Assembly (NCBI GenBank): GCA_964462635.1 | Contig: CAYWYJ010000001.1 | Span: forward strand, 1 to 64,000 | Source of the DNA: JBFMAI01 sp964462635 | GTDB taxonomy: Bacteria; Planctomycetota; Phycisphaerae; UBA1845; Fen-1342 | DNA length: 64,000 nt | Reading direction: 5' to 3' | Shown here: in pieces, positions 51,052 to 58,457 of the stretch | Layout: each line of letters opens with the position of its first letter | Position numbering within the stretch: position 1 is the stretch's first letter | Program-made: the position numbers and the translations under genes | Notes under the pieces: model-generated | Told to the model about the DNA's origin: nothing | What the model saw: the letters and a program-made list of their open reading frames with translations, nothing else | Database searches by the model: none

Positions 51052-54000
51052 TCAGCCGGAGCTTCGCCCGCTTGTGCCGCGGTTCGTGCTCCCGCTGGCG
51101 ACGCCCATCAGCAGGAAGCTGATGAGCCAGGTGGCCCCGAACGTCGCTAGCCCGGCCAGCGCGGCCGCCCCGACCGGCCGCGCCGACACGCGTTCGACGG
51201 TGATCTCGCCCCGTTCGACGCGGTCGGGCTGCGCCTGCCGCTGCCGCAAGGCGTTGAGCTCGGCCTCGACGTCCGCCTGGCGGCCCTCGAGCCAGGCGAT
51301 CTCCGCGGCCCGCTGCTGGGCCCGGACGGCGAGCTCGCCCCGGCGCCGGGCCGCGTCGTCCAGGTCGCGGAGCGTTCGCAGCGTACCCATCAGGCCCGTG
51401 ACCGCCTCCTCCCGTCGACGTTCCAGCGCCCGGACCCCCGCGCGCAGTTGCTCGACGGCGGCCGCGTGCGCGTCACGGGCCGCCAGGTCCGCCGCGAGCT
51501 GGAGCTGCTGCGCCACGGCCTCCCGACGTTGCGCGACGCGCATGCGCAGGCCGCGCAGCTTGCGGTCGTGCGCATTCAGCTCGATGTTGTCCGTGGGCGA
51601 GATGCGGGCGGCGGCGGCCTGGAGCGCCTCACCGGCGGCGGCCAGTGTTGCGTGCTCGCTGCGCAGCACGGCGCCGACGACCACCTGCCGCGTCCCGCCG
51701 CTGCCCACGCTGTCCAAGCCGTCGATGCGGGCGCCCAGCTCGTCGACCAGGGCGACGACGGCATCCGCCTGTCGACGGGCGGCATCGGCCGCCGTCGTCT
51801 GCTGATTCACGAGCGCCGCGGCGTCCTCGCGGACATCGAGGTTGCGGGCGGCGTCCAGCCAGGCGTGCCACTGGGCCAGGAATGACCCAAGCTGCGCCCG
51901 CGCGTCGGCCACGTCCGCGGCACACGCCTCCAGCCCGGCGCGGATGTCGGCCGGGGGCTCCATCCCTTGCTGCTCCTGGATGACGCCGGCCAGTTTGCCC
52001 AGCGTCTGGTCCACCCGCTTGGCGGGGTCCACCAGTTGGAGCATCGCCACCGCCAGCTCCGTGCGGTATTGCAGCGCGACGGCGCGGTACTCCTCGCGGT
52101 CTTCGCGGTAGATCGCGTCCTGCTCCAACGCCCGGTCGATCTCGGCCGGCGACACCGTGCCGCGCGGTACCTCCGCCGCCACCAGCGCCGCCAGTTCGCC
52201 GCGCTGCCCTTCCAACGTTTTGGTGATGTCCGCCAACTCCGCTTCCAGCCGCTCGGCCCGGGCGGCGGCCTGTCGACGGGCGTCTTCGTCCGTGGCGGCA
52301 GGCGCGTCGGCCGCCTCCGCGGCCTGTTGCCGACGCAGCTCCTTAAGCGCCGCTTCCAGCGCGGCCCGGCGAGAAACCAGGTCGTGCAGCGCGGCGGGCG
52401 CGTCCGCCCCGACGGCCCCACTTTCGACCCGCCGAACATAGGCGTCGGTCGCCGCACGAAGGAGGCGATCGGCCCCGTCCGCTCCCGCGCAGGTCAGCGT
52501 CAGTTGCAGCACGGGCTCGTCGGCCGCGGCCGGCGCGGCGACGCGGTTCTGTTCACACGCTTCACGCCAACCGACGGCCAGGCCCTCCGGGCCAGCGGCC
52601 AGCAATTGAGGGTCCAGAAGCTGGGCCCGGTGTCGTGCCGCCGCGTCGGACCACGTGGCGTCCGCGGTGGTGATGCGCAGCGCGATGGCGGCGCGATAAG
52701 TGGCGGGGTGTGTGGCCAACCAGCCCAGGGCGGCGACCAGTGCCGCCGTCGCCGCCACCACCGTGGTCCGCCGCCTCCAGTACGGCGACAGACCCCGGCG
52801 GTCCGCGAGCGCCGTGGCAGGCGTGCTTCGGGTGGCCGCCGCGGTCCGCGCCGCCAGCTCGCGTTGACGATCGAGATCGGTCTGGGCCGCCGCCCGCGCC
52901 GCCTCCAGCGCCTGGCGCTCCATTTCGAGCGACAAAGCAGTCTGCCGCGCCTCGGTCTCGCGGTTCTCGGCTTGTTCGCGGAGGGCCAGGGCTTCCGCGT
53001 TTTGGCGTTGCGCTTCGGCTTGTATCTGTTTGGCCTGCTCGATCGACGCATCCAGCGATTCGCGGCGCGTCTCGAGCTCGGTCTCCCATTGGGCCAGACG
53101 GTCCTTCTCCGCCTCCAGGGCCGCCAGCTTCTCGCGGAATTGTGCTTCCCGTCGCGCCAGTCGCTGGGCGCGTTCCTCGGCGGCGGCCTGCTGCTGTTCC
53201 AGCGTCCGCCGGGCGGCTTCCACTTCGTCGTGTTGACGTTGCGTGTGGACTTGCTGGTTGCGGCCCTCCTGCCACCGGCGGTCGAGGTCCTCCTGCTTCT
53301 TGCGCAGCGCCTCCTGCGCCGCCTTGAGCTCCTGCGCGACCTGCTCGATCCGCCGACGCTGCTGTCCCAGCTCGACCCGCTCGATTTCCAGCGTGCTCTT
53401 GCGTTCGTCCAGCTCGGCCCGCTGCCGCGCCAACTCGGCCCGTTCGGGCTCCAGCGCCCGCCGGGCCTCCTCAAGCTGCCGCCGCTCCTCGGTCAGCCGC
53501 TGGCGCTCGGCGTCGAACTCGGCACAAGCCTTCTCCAATTGGGCGTGCCGCTCGGACAGCCGCTTGCGCTCGGCCACCAGCTCGTGCGACGCCGCCTCAA
53601 GCTGGTCCCACTCCCGGGCAATGCGGGCCCGCTCGACCTTGACCTCGCCGGCGGCCCGCTCCAGCTCCGTCCGCTCGTGTTCAAGCCAGTCGCGCGCGAC
53701 GCTGAGCTCGCCGTGATGCTGCTCGACCTCCGTGGCCAGCACTTCGCCCTGCTTGAGTCGGCGTTCCAGGGCCGCCTGCCGCTCGGCGAGCTCGTGTTCG
53801 GCCTGCTCCAGGGCCGTGGCCCGCGCCTCAAGCTCGGCTTGCCGCTGGTCCGTTTCGCGCCGCTGGCGGGTGATGTCCTGCTGGGCCCGCTGGACGCGCT
53901 GCCGGAAGTCCGCCTCCTGTTGCGCCAGCGCCTTGGCCCGCTGTTCGAGCACCTCCCGCTGCCGGGCCTCCCACGCCCGCAGACGCTCGGCGCGCTGCCG

Positions 54001-54405
54001 CGCTTGCTGGATGCGCAGCGCCAGGTCCGTCCGCTGCTGCTCCAGCTCGACCTGCTTCGCACGCAGTTGCTCCCCCGCCTCCCCCAGCCGCGCCCGGCGG
54101 GCCGAAATCTCCACCGCCTGCGCGTTCAGCTCGGCGGCCTGCTGGGCGAGCCGGCGCTGCACCTGCTCCAGTTCCGCGACGGCCGCCTGCCGGGCCTCCC
54201 GCTTGAGCTCCAGGTATTGCCGGTCAAAGTCCTGCTCCCGGCGACGGAGCTCCAGCTCCCGCGTGGTGATCTGGGCCAACCCGTCGCGGATGTCACGCAC
54301 GATGTGATCGACGGGGGCGGCGGCCGACACCGGTTCCGACGCCGCCGCGCCGCTCTCCGCCGTCGGCGGAGCGTGGACTTCAGCATCGCGTGAGCCGGTG
54401 GTCAT
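51052..54405 (-). CDS. polysaccharide co-polymerase-like membrane protein with long N-terminal coiled coil
   Basis: The protein is 1117 residues from ATG 54405 (MTTGSRDAEVHAPP). Residues about 30-520 are an unbroken Glu/Arg/Gln-rich coiled coil (for example QVELEQQRTDLALRIQQARQ), followed by TM1 (about 545-562, VVAATAALVAALGWLATHP). The region after TM1 starts YRAAIALRIT and runs to LLRAATDAYVRRV, the layout of Wzz/GumC-type chain-length regulators. Further periplasmic coiled coils follow, and TM2 lies at about 1075-1095 (LAGLATFGATWLISFLLMGV). It has no Walker kinase. Inference: it sets or links polysaccharide export through a long cytosolic rod. The exact role is unproven. Confidence 0.72.
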   Translation of the reverse strand: MTTGSRDAEVHAPPTAESGAAASEPVSAAAPVDHIVRDIRDGLAQITTRELELRRREQDFDRQYLELKREARQAAVAELEQVQRRLAQQAAELNAQAVEISARRARLGEAGEQLRAKQVELEQQRTDLALRIQQARQRAERLRAWEARQREVLEQRAKALAQQEADFRQRVQRAQQDITRQRRETDQRQAELEARATALEQAEHELAERQAALERRLKQGEVLATEVEQHHGELSVARDWLEHERTELERAAGEVKVERARIAREWDQLEAASHELVAERKRLSERHAQLEKACAEFDAERQRLTEERRQLEEARRALEPERAELARQRAELDERKSTLEIERVELGQQRRRIEQVAQELKAAQEALRKKQEDLDRRWQEGRNQQVHTQRQHDEVEAARRTLEQQQAAAEERAQRLARREAQFREKLAALEAEKDRLAQWETELETRRESLDASIEQAKQIQAEAQRQNAEALALREQAENRETEARQTALSLEMERQALEAARAAAQTDLDRQRELAARTAAATRSTPATALADRRGLSPYWRRRTTVVAATAALVAALGWLATHPATYRAAIALRITTADATWSDAAARHRAQLLDPQLLAAGPEGLAVGWREACEQNRVAAPAAADEPVLQLTLTCAGADGADRLLRAATDAYVRRVESGAVGADAPAALHDLVSRRAALEAALKELRRQQAAEAADAPAATDEDARRQAAARAERLEAELADITKTLEGQRGELAALVAAEVPRGTVSPAEIDRALEQDAIYREDREEYRAVALQYRTELAVAMLQLVDPAKRVDQTLGKLAGVIQEQQGMEPPADIRAGLEACAADVADARAQLGSFLAQWHAWLDAARNLDVREDAAALVNQQTTAADAARRQADAVVALVDELGARIDGLDSVGSGGTRQVVVGAVLRSEHATLAAAGEALQAAAARISPTDNIELNAHDRKLRGLRMRVAQRREAVAQQLQLAADLAARDAHAAAVEQLRAGVRALERRREEAVTGLMGTLRTLRDLDDAARRRGELAVRAQQRAAEIAWLEGRQADVEAELNALRQRQAQPDRVERGEITVERVSARPVGAAALAGLATFGATWLISFLLMGVASGSTNRGTSGRSSG

Positions 54406-54541
54406 TCGGCGGCACGTCCTCGCTGGGTGGCGGTCACACCGGTGTCGGGCCGGGCAATGCGGCGCGTCCCAGGCCGGCCCGGCGGGTACTCCCGGCGCGC
54501 CGGGACCGACGGCGCGGCCCGGGCTAAAGCGCCTATCCGAA

Positions 54542-54589
54542 CCCCGCACGCCAGTGCGGGGCCAAACGGCCCACCACTTGCGTGGTGGG
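54542..54589. repeat. pair of perfect hairpins
   Basis: CCCCGCACGCCAGTGCGGGG (54542-54561) and CCCACCACTTGCGTGGTGGG (54570-54589), each an 8-bp stem with a 4-nt loop. They lie between the coiled-coil gene and the stop of the ABC ATPase gene on the minus strand. The rest of 54406-54713 shows no gene. Confidence 0.75.
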
Positions 54590-54713
54590 TTCTGATAGCG
54601 GCTCTCATTGTACTAACGGTCGTCCCGCGGGCGGGACCGCAACCGCGCATTTCTTGCCCGCATGTGCTGCGCCAGACCCCCGACCGCCCGTCGCCCCCGG
54701 AGGCCGCGGGACA

Positions 54714-55415
54714 TCAGGTCGCGGGGGTGCCGTCGCGGACCGCCCCGTCGTGGAGTTCGACCTGCCGTTGGCACCGCTGCGCCACGTTCGGGTCGTGGGT
54801 CACGATGATGATCGTGCGGCCGGCGGCGCTCAGTTCGTCGAGCAAGCCGAGGATCATCTGGCCGGTGCGGCTGTCGAGGTTCCCGGTGGGCTCGTCGGCC
54901 AGGAGAATCGCGGGATCGTTCGCCAACGCCCGCGCGATGGCCACCCGCTGCTGCTGCCCGCCGGACAGCTCGTGCGGTCGGTGCGCGATCCGGTCACTGA
55001 GGCCGACCTTGGCGATCAGCTCCTCGGCCAGCGCCCGCCGACGTCGCGGCGGCACCCCCAGGTAGTACAGCGGGGTCTCGATGTTCTCCAGAATCGTCTG
55101 CGTGGGGATCAGGTTGAAGCTCTGGAAGATGAAGCCGATCCGCTTCCCGCGAATGTCCGACAGCTCGTCGTCATCCAGGCCGGAGACATCCACCCCGTCG
55201 AGCCAGTACGTCCCTGACGTGGGGCGATCCAGACAACCCAGGACGTTCAACAGGGTCGACTTGCCGCTGCCCGACGGGCCGACGACCGCCGTGTACTCCC
55301 CCCGCCGGATGCTCAGCGAAACCCCGCGCAGCGCCGGCACCTCCACGCCGGCGGCGGGGCGGTACAGCTTGACCACCTGTTCCAGGCGAACGACCTCTTC
55401 GTCCCGCGGCGGCAT
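54714..55415 (-). CDS. ABC transporter ATP-binding protein, MacB/LolD type
   Basis: The 233-residue ATPase has Walker A GPSGSGKSTLLNVLG (about residue 46), the Q-loop FIFQSFNLIPTQTILENIE, the signature LSGGQQQRVAIARAL, and Walker B ILLADEPTGNLDS with the MacB/LolD-typical DEPTGNLD. The H-switch is THDPNVAQRCQRQVELHDGA. It powers export of lipoproteins, macrolides or similar envelope substrates. No FtsX/MacB permease is adjacent here, so the partner lies elsewhere. The start at 55415 follows GAGGAG. Confidence 0.93.
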   Translation of the reverse strand: MPPRDEEVVRLEQVVKLYRPAAGVEVPALRGVSLSIRRGEYTAVVGPSGSGKSTLLNVLGCLDRPTSGTYWLDGVDVSGLDDDELSDIRGKRIGFIFQSFNLIPTQTILENIETPLYYLGVPPRRRRALAEELIAKVGLSDRIAHRPHELSGGQQQRVAIARALANDPAILLADEPTGNLDSRTGQMILGLLDELSAAGRTIIIVTHDPNVAQRCQRQVELHDGAVRDGTPAT

Positions 55416-55547
55416 GGCACTCCTCACCCGCGTTGGGCCGGCCGCCACAAATCGGCACGGCCCGAGGTGCCGGATAGGGTAGCAGCTTTGGGTGGCCCTG
55501 GCGCCCCCAAGATCAAGGGCGGGGCACCGAGCGCCGGGGAACCCCTG

Positions 55548-55575
55548 TTGAGGATTGCGGCCGGCGTCTTACAAT
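55548..55575 (+). promoter_or_regulatory. promoter of the SPOR-TPR-dapB operon
   Basis: TTGAGG (55548-55553), a 16-nt spacer, TACAAT (55570-55575), about 55 nt before GTG 55630. GGAGG lies just before the start. Confidence 0.5.
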
Positions 55576-55629
55576 CGTCGGCGCTGCGGTACCAGAGATG
55601 GGGTGCTGCGGCGTCGATGGAGGCCTGTG

Positions 55630-56424
55630 GTGGCGGTGCGCAAGAACCGGCCGGTGCTGTTCGAGGTGGTGGCCAAGACGCAGCGCACCCGCCGGCGTGG
55701 CCTGTCGCTATGGTCGGCGACGCCATCCACGGCCCCACCACCTGCGCCCCCGTCTCCGGCCGCAACGCCGATGTCGCACGAGCCGCCGGCCGAGTCCCCG
55801 TCGCGACCGCGGACGTTCTCCGTCGCGACTGGTCGCGTGCACTTGGCGCTGGGCTGGTTGCACCTGACGGCGCTGGGGGTGTTGGCGGTCGTGATTCTGG
55901 TCGCCGTGTACCGGGCAGGGGCCCGCAGCGGTCAGCCGCCCGCGCCGTCGACGGGCGAGTTGGACTTCCTGATGGCGGAGCCACCGCGGACGACGCCGGA
56001 ACCTCAGCCGACGGCGGCGCCGCCGACGCCGGCCCGCGGCCGCCCCGGGGGTGCGGTGGTCACGCCGTTGGCCCCCTTCCCGGAGCCGCCCCGGGCCGCG
56101 GAGCCGGCGGCGACCGAGAGCGGTCCCCCGACGGAACCGCCCGGGGAGTCGTTCGCGTTCGTGGCCGACTCGTATTACGTGGTGGCACAGCACTTTCCGC
56201 GTCGGGCGCGGGCGGCGGCGGACGCGGCCCGTGATTTCCTGCGGTCCAAGGGGATCGAGTGCGTGGTCCACGGGGGCGCCGGCGACTGGATGCTGGTGGC
56301 CACGCAGCGGTTCGCCACCGAGCGCGACGCGGCCCGCCTGCAAGCCCGCATTCGCGAGCTGGGCCGTGAGTACTTCGTCATTGGCCGCTACGATTTCAAG
56401 GACGCCGCCGCACGCAAGTTCTAG
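55630..56424 (+). CDS. membrane SPOR-type (peptidoglycan-binding) protein
   Basis: The 264-residue protein begins VAVRKNRPVLFEVVAKTQRT. It has a Pro-rich cytosolic linker, one transmembrane helix (about 78-97, HLTALGVLAVVILVAVYRAG), another Pro/Ala-rich stretch and a C-terminal SPOR-like domain (about 178-260): YYVVAQHFPRRARAAADAAR, LRSKGIECVVHG, ATQRFATERDAARLQARIRE and KDAAARKF. SPOR domains bind denuded glycan strands and often locate proteins at division sites. Several GTG starts are possible (55627, 55630, 55636); 55630 has the best spacing from GGAGG. It is followed by a TPR gene and dapB. Confidence 0.8.
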   Translation: MAVRKNRPVLFEVVAKTQRTRRRGLSLWSATPSTAPPPAPPSPAATPMSHEPPAESPSRPRTFSVATGRVHLALGWLHLTALGVLAVVILVAVYRAGARSGQPPAPSTGELDFLMAEPPRTTPEPQPTAAPPTPARGRPGGAVVTPLAPFPEPPRAAEPAATESGPPTEPPGESFAFVADSYYVVAQHFPRRARAAADAARDFLRSKGIECVVHGGAGDWMLVATQRFATERDAARLQARIRELGREYFVIGRYDFKDAAARKF

Positions 56425-56477
56425 CTCCACGTCGGCGGTCGCCCCGCGTGCCCGTACGGTCGGCCCCGGACGTCCTG

Positions 56478-56804
56478 ATGTCCCTACCCCCCACCAGTCC
56501 GCGCCTGGAGCAGCTTCGGCGACTCGCGGCCGCATCGCCCGATGACCCGCTGACCCACTACGGGCTGGCGCTGGAGTACATGGGGTTGGAACGCTGGGAC
56601 GAGGCGATCGCCGCCTTCGACGAGACACTGCGGATCGACGCCCGGTATGTGGCCGCATACTTCCAGAAGGCCCGCGCGCAACTGCGGCAGGGCCGGCGCG
56701 GCGAGGCGGCGGCCACGCTGGGAGCCGGTATAACGGCGGCCGAGGCGAAGGGGGATGCCCATGCGGCGGCGGAGATGCGCAAGATGCGGGAGGCCCTCTC
56801 ATGA
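56478..56804 (+). CDS. small TPR protein
   Basis: The 108-residue protein is built of about two tetratricopeptide repeats: DDPLTHYGLALEYMGLERWD, EAIAAFDETLRIDARYVAAY, then FQKARAQLRQGRRGEAAATL. No signal or membrane segment, so a cytosolic protein-binding factor. Its stop overlaps the dapB start (ATGA), pointing to co-translation. An in-frame start at 56448 would add 10 residues of weak character. Confidence 0.85.
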   Translation: MSLPPTSPRLEQLRRLAAASPDDPLTHYGLALEYMGLERWDEAIAAFDETLRIDARYVAAYFQKARAQLRQGRRGEAAATLGAGITAAEAKGDAHAAAEMRKMREALS

Positions 56805-57598
56805 GCGCGACGCGGTTGGCCATCGCGGGGTGTACCGGGCGGATGGGAACCACCTTGCTCCGCTTGGCCGGCGCCGACCCGCGCTTCCAGATCGTGGCGG
56901 CGGTCAGCGAGCCCGGTGACGCGCGTTGCGGCGAGGATGCCGGTCTGGTCGCCGGCGTGGCCCCGCTGGGGGTGACGGTGGGCACGACGGTTCCGTCGGC
57001 GTGCGACGTACTCATCGAGTTCACGTCGCCCGCCGGTTGTATGGCGTGGACGCAGTGGTGCGCGGACCACGGAGTGGCCCTGGTCAGCGGCACGACCGGG
57101 TTGTCGGATGAACAACACGCCCGCCTCCGCGAGGCCGGCCGACGCATCCCCCTCGTGTGGTCGCCGAACATGAGCACCGGCGTCAATCTCATGTTGGCCG
57201 TCGTGGAGGACCTCGCCGGGCGGCTGGATGAGATGTGGGACGTCGAGATCTGCGAGACGCACCATCGCCGCAAGATCGACGCTCCCAGCGGGACCGCCGG
57301 CGCGTTGCTCGACGCCGTCTGCCGCGCCCGCGGGCACTCCCCCGCCGACGCCGCCGTTCACGGGCGTCGCGGCGCGTGCGGACCCCGGCGGCGTGGTGAG
57401 ATCGGCATGCACGCCATTCGCATGGGGGCCATCGTGGGCGAGCACGAGGTCCACTTCACCACGGACGACGAATCGCTGACGATCCGACACCGGGCGTTTG
57501 CGCGCGATGCGTTCGCGGCCGGCGCCCTGCGGGCCGCACGCTGGGTGGTAGGTCGTCCCCCGGGCCTGTATGGAATGCGGGACGTCCTCTTCGGGTGA
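56801..57598 (+). CDS. dapB: 4-hydroxy-tetrahydrodipicolinate reductase
   Basis: The 265-residue enzyme reduces HTPA in the lysine/diaminopimelate pathway. The NAD(P) fold starts LAIAGCTGRMGTTLLRLAG. The family blocks VLIEFTSPAG, LVSGTTGLSDEQ, VWSPNMSTGVNLM and the active-site ETHHRRKIDAPSGTA (catalytic His pair and Lys) are all visible. The ending GLYGMRDVLFG is also typical. It supplies diaminopimelate for peptidoglycan, in keeping with SPOR and murJ nearby. It starts within the TPR gene's stop. Confidence 0.97.
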   Translation: MSATRLAIAGCTGRMGTTLLRLAGADPRFQIVAAVSEPGDARCGEDAGLVAGVAPLGVTVGTTVPSACDVLIEFTSPAGCMAWTQWCADHGVALVSGTTGLSDEQHARLREAGRRIPLVWSPNMSTGVNLMLAVVEDLAGRLDEMWDVEICETHHRRKIDAPSGTAGALLDAVCRARGHSPADAAVHGRRGACGPRRRGEIGMHAIRMGAIVGEHEVHFTTDDESLTIRHRAFARDAFAAGALRAARWVVGRPPGLYGMRDVLFG

Positions 57599-57941
57599 CG
57601 GGACCGACGGTCTGACCGCCGCATGGGGCACTCCGGTTATGGGCGGCAGGACGGGGCCGGTCTGCTGCCACGGTTCCGATAGCCGCTGCCACTTCCGCGA
57701 AAACCAACCGCGCGCGACCGGGCGCGCTCGCATTTTGGGCGGGCGTCATAAGCAGGATTTGCGCCGGCCGGTTTTCCGGCCCGTTGAACACGGTTCCCCC
57801 GCGTGCCGAAGAGCACAACACTGGGCGGTCCGTTGGGGAAGCCGCCCCTGGAAATCCGGAGGCGGAACCGGCAAGCGGGCCGCGCCGCGCGCGGCCGTGC
57901 GCCGGTCCCGTCGGACAACGCCGGGGAAGGAGAAGCACCGC
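57599..57941. other. gene-free stretch before the PilZ gene
   Basis: No coding frame is convincing. A GGCCGGTTTTCCGGCC palindrome lies near 57761-57780. A clear ribosome site GGGGAAGGAGAAG precedes the PilZ ATG. I could not fit a known riboswitch fold. Confidence 0.45.
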
Positions 57942-58319
57942 ATGTTGACGCGGTATCTGGACAGAAGACGGTACATTCGCGTACCGGCCTCGGGCCCGGT
58001 GCGCTGGCGGTCTGGATCGCACGAAGGGCACTGCGAGATGTTGGACATCTCGCCCGGCGGGGCCGGTCTGCGCATGTCCGCCCGCCGCGCCGGCAAGGTC
58101 GGCGAGTATCTCACCCTGGAAGTGGACCTCGCCCCCAACATGACCTGGCGGATCAGCTCGCACGCCCGCGTGGTGCGCCGCGCCCTGGATGACGACGGCA
58201 TGTGCCGCATCGGCGTGGAGTTTCAACCGCCCGTGAACCTGGAACCGGCGGCGGAGACGCTGGCCCGCGCGCTGGCCGCGGCCCGCGGCCAGGCCAATCT
58301 GCCCCCGCGCGGTTCGTAA
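57942..58319 (+). CDS. PilZ domain protein
   Basis: The 125-residue single-domain protein has the c-di-GMP-binding pattern: RRYIRVPASGPVRW (the RxxxR-like part is reduced to DRRRYIRV), then MLDISPGGAGLRMSARR (the D/N-x-S-x-x-G part), LTLEVDLAPNMTWRISSHAR and CRIGVEFQPP. It likely acts as a c-di-GMP effector. It follows dapB after 343 nt and may have its own promoter. Confidence 0.87.
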   Translation: MLTRYLDRRRYIRVPASGPVRWRSGSHEGHCEMLDISPGGAGLRMSARRAGKVGEYLTLEVDLAPNMTWRISSHARVVRRALDDDGMCRIGVEFQPPVNLEPAAETLARALAAARGQANLPPRGS

Positions 58320-58457
58320 TCGCCCGCGGCCACGGACCGGCGGCCCGGGGCCTTGCGCCGTCAACGATGTCGTGGTCAACGGCCCGTCGGGTTGACTGCC
58401 GGGCGCTGACCAATGCCAGGGGACGCGACGACGAAGGCGCAACCGCTTTGTGTCCGG

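Noticed and set aside
51967..54393. Open frame of 808 codons opposite the coiled-coil gene
   Set aside because: Low-complexity mirror of a repetitive coiled coil, rich in Leu and Arg only because of the opposite strand's codons.
57599..57941. c-di-GMP riboswitch ahead of the PilZ gene
   Set aside because: The spacer has a ribosome site and a palindrome, but the conserved GEMM core bases could not be found.
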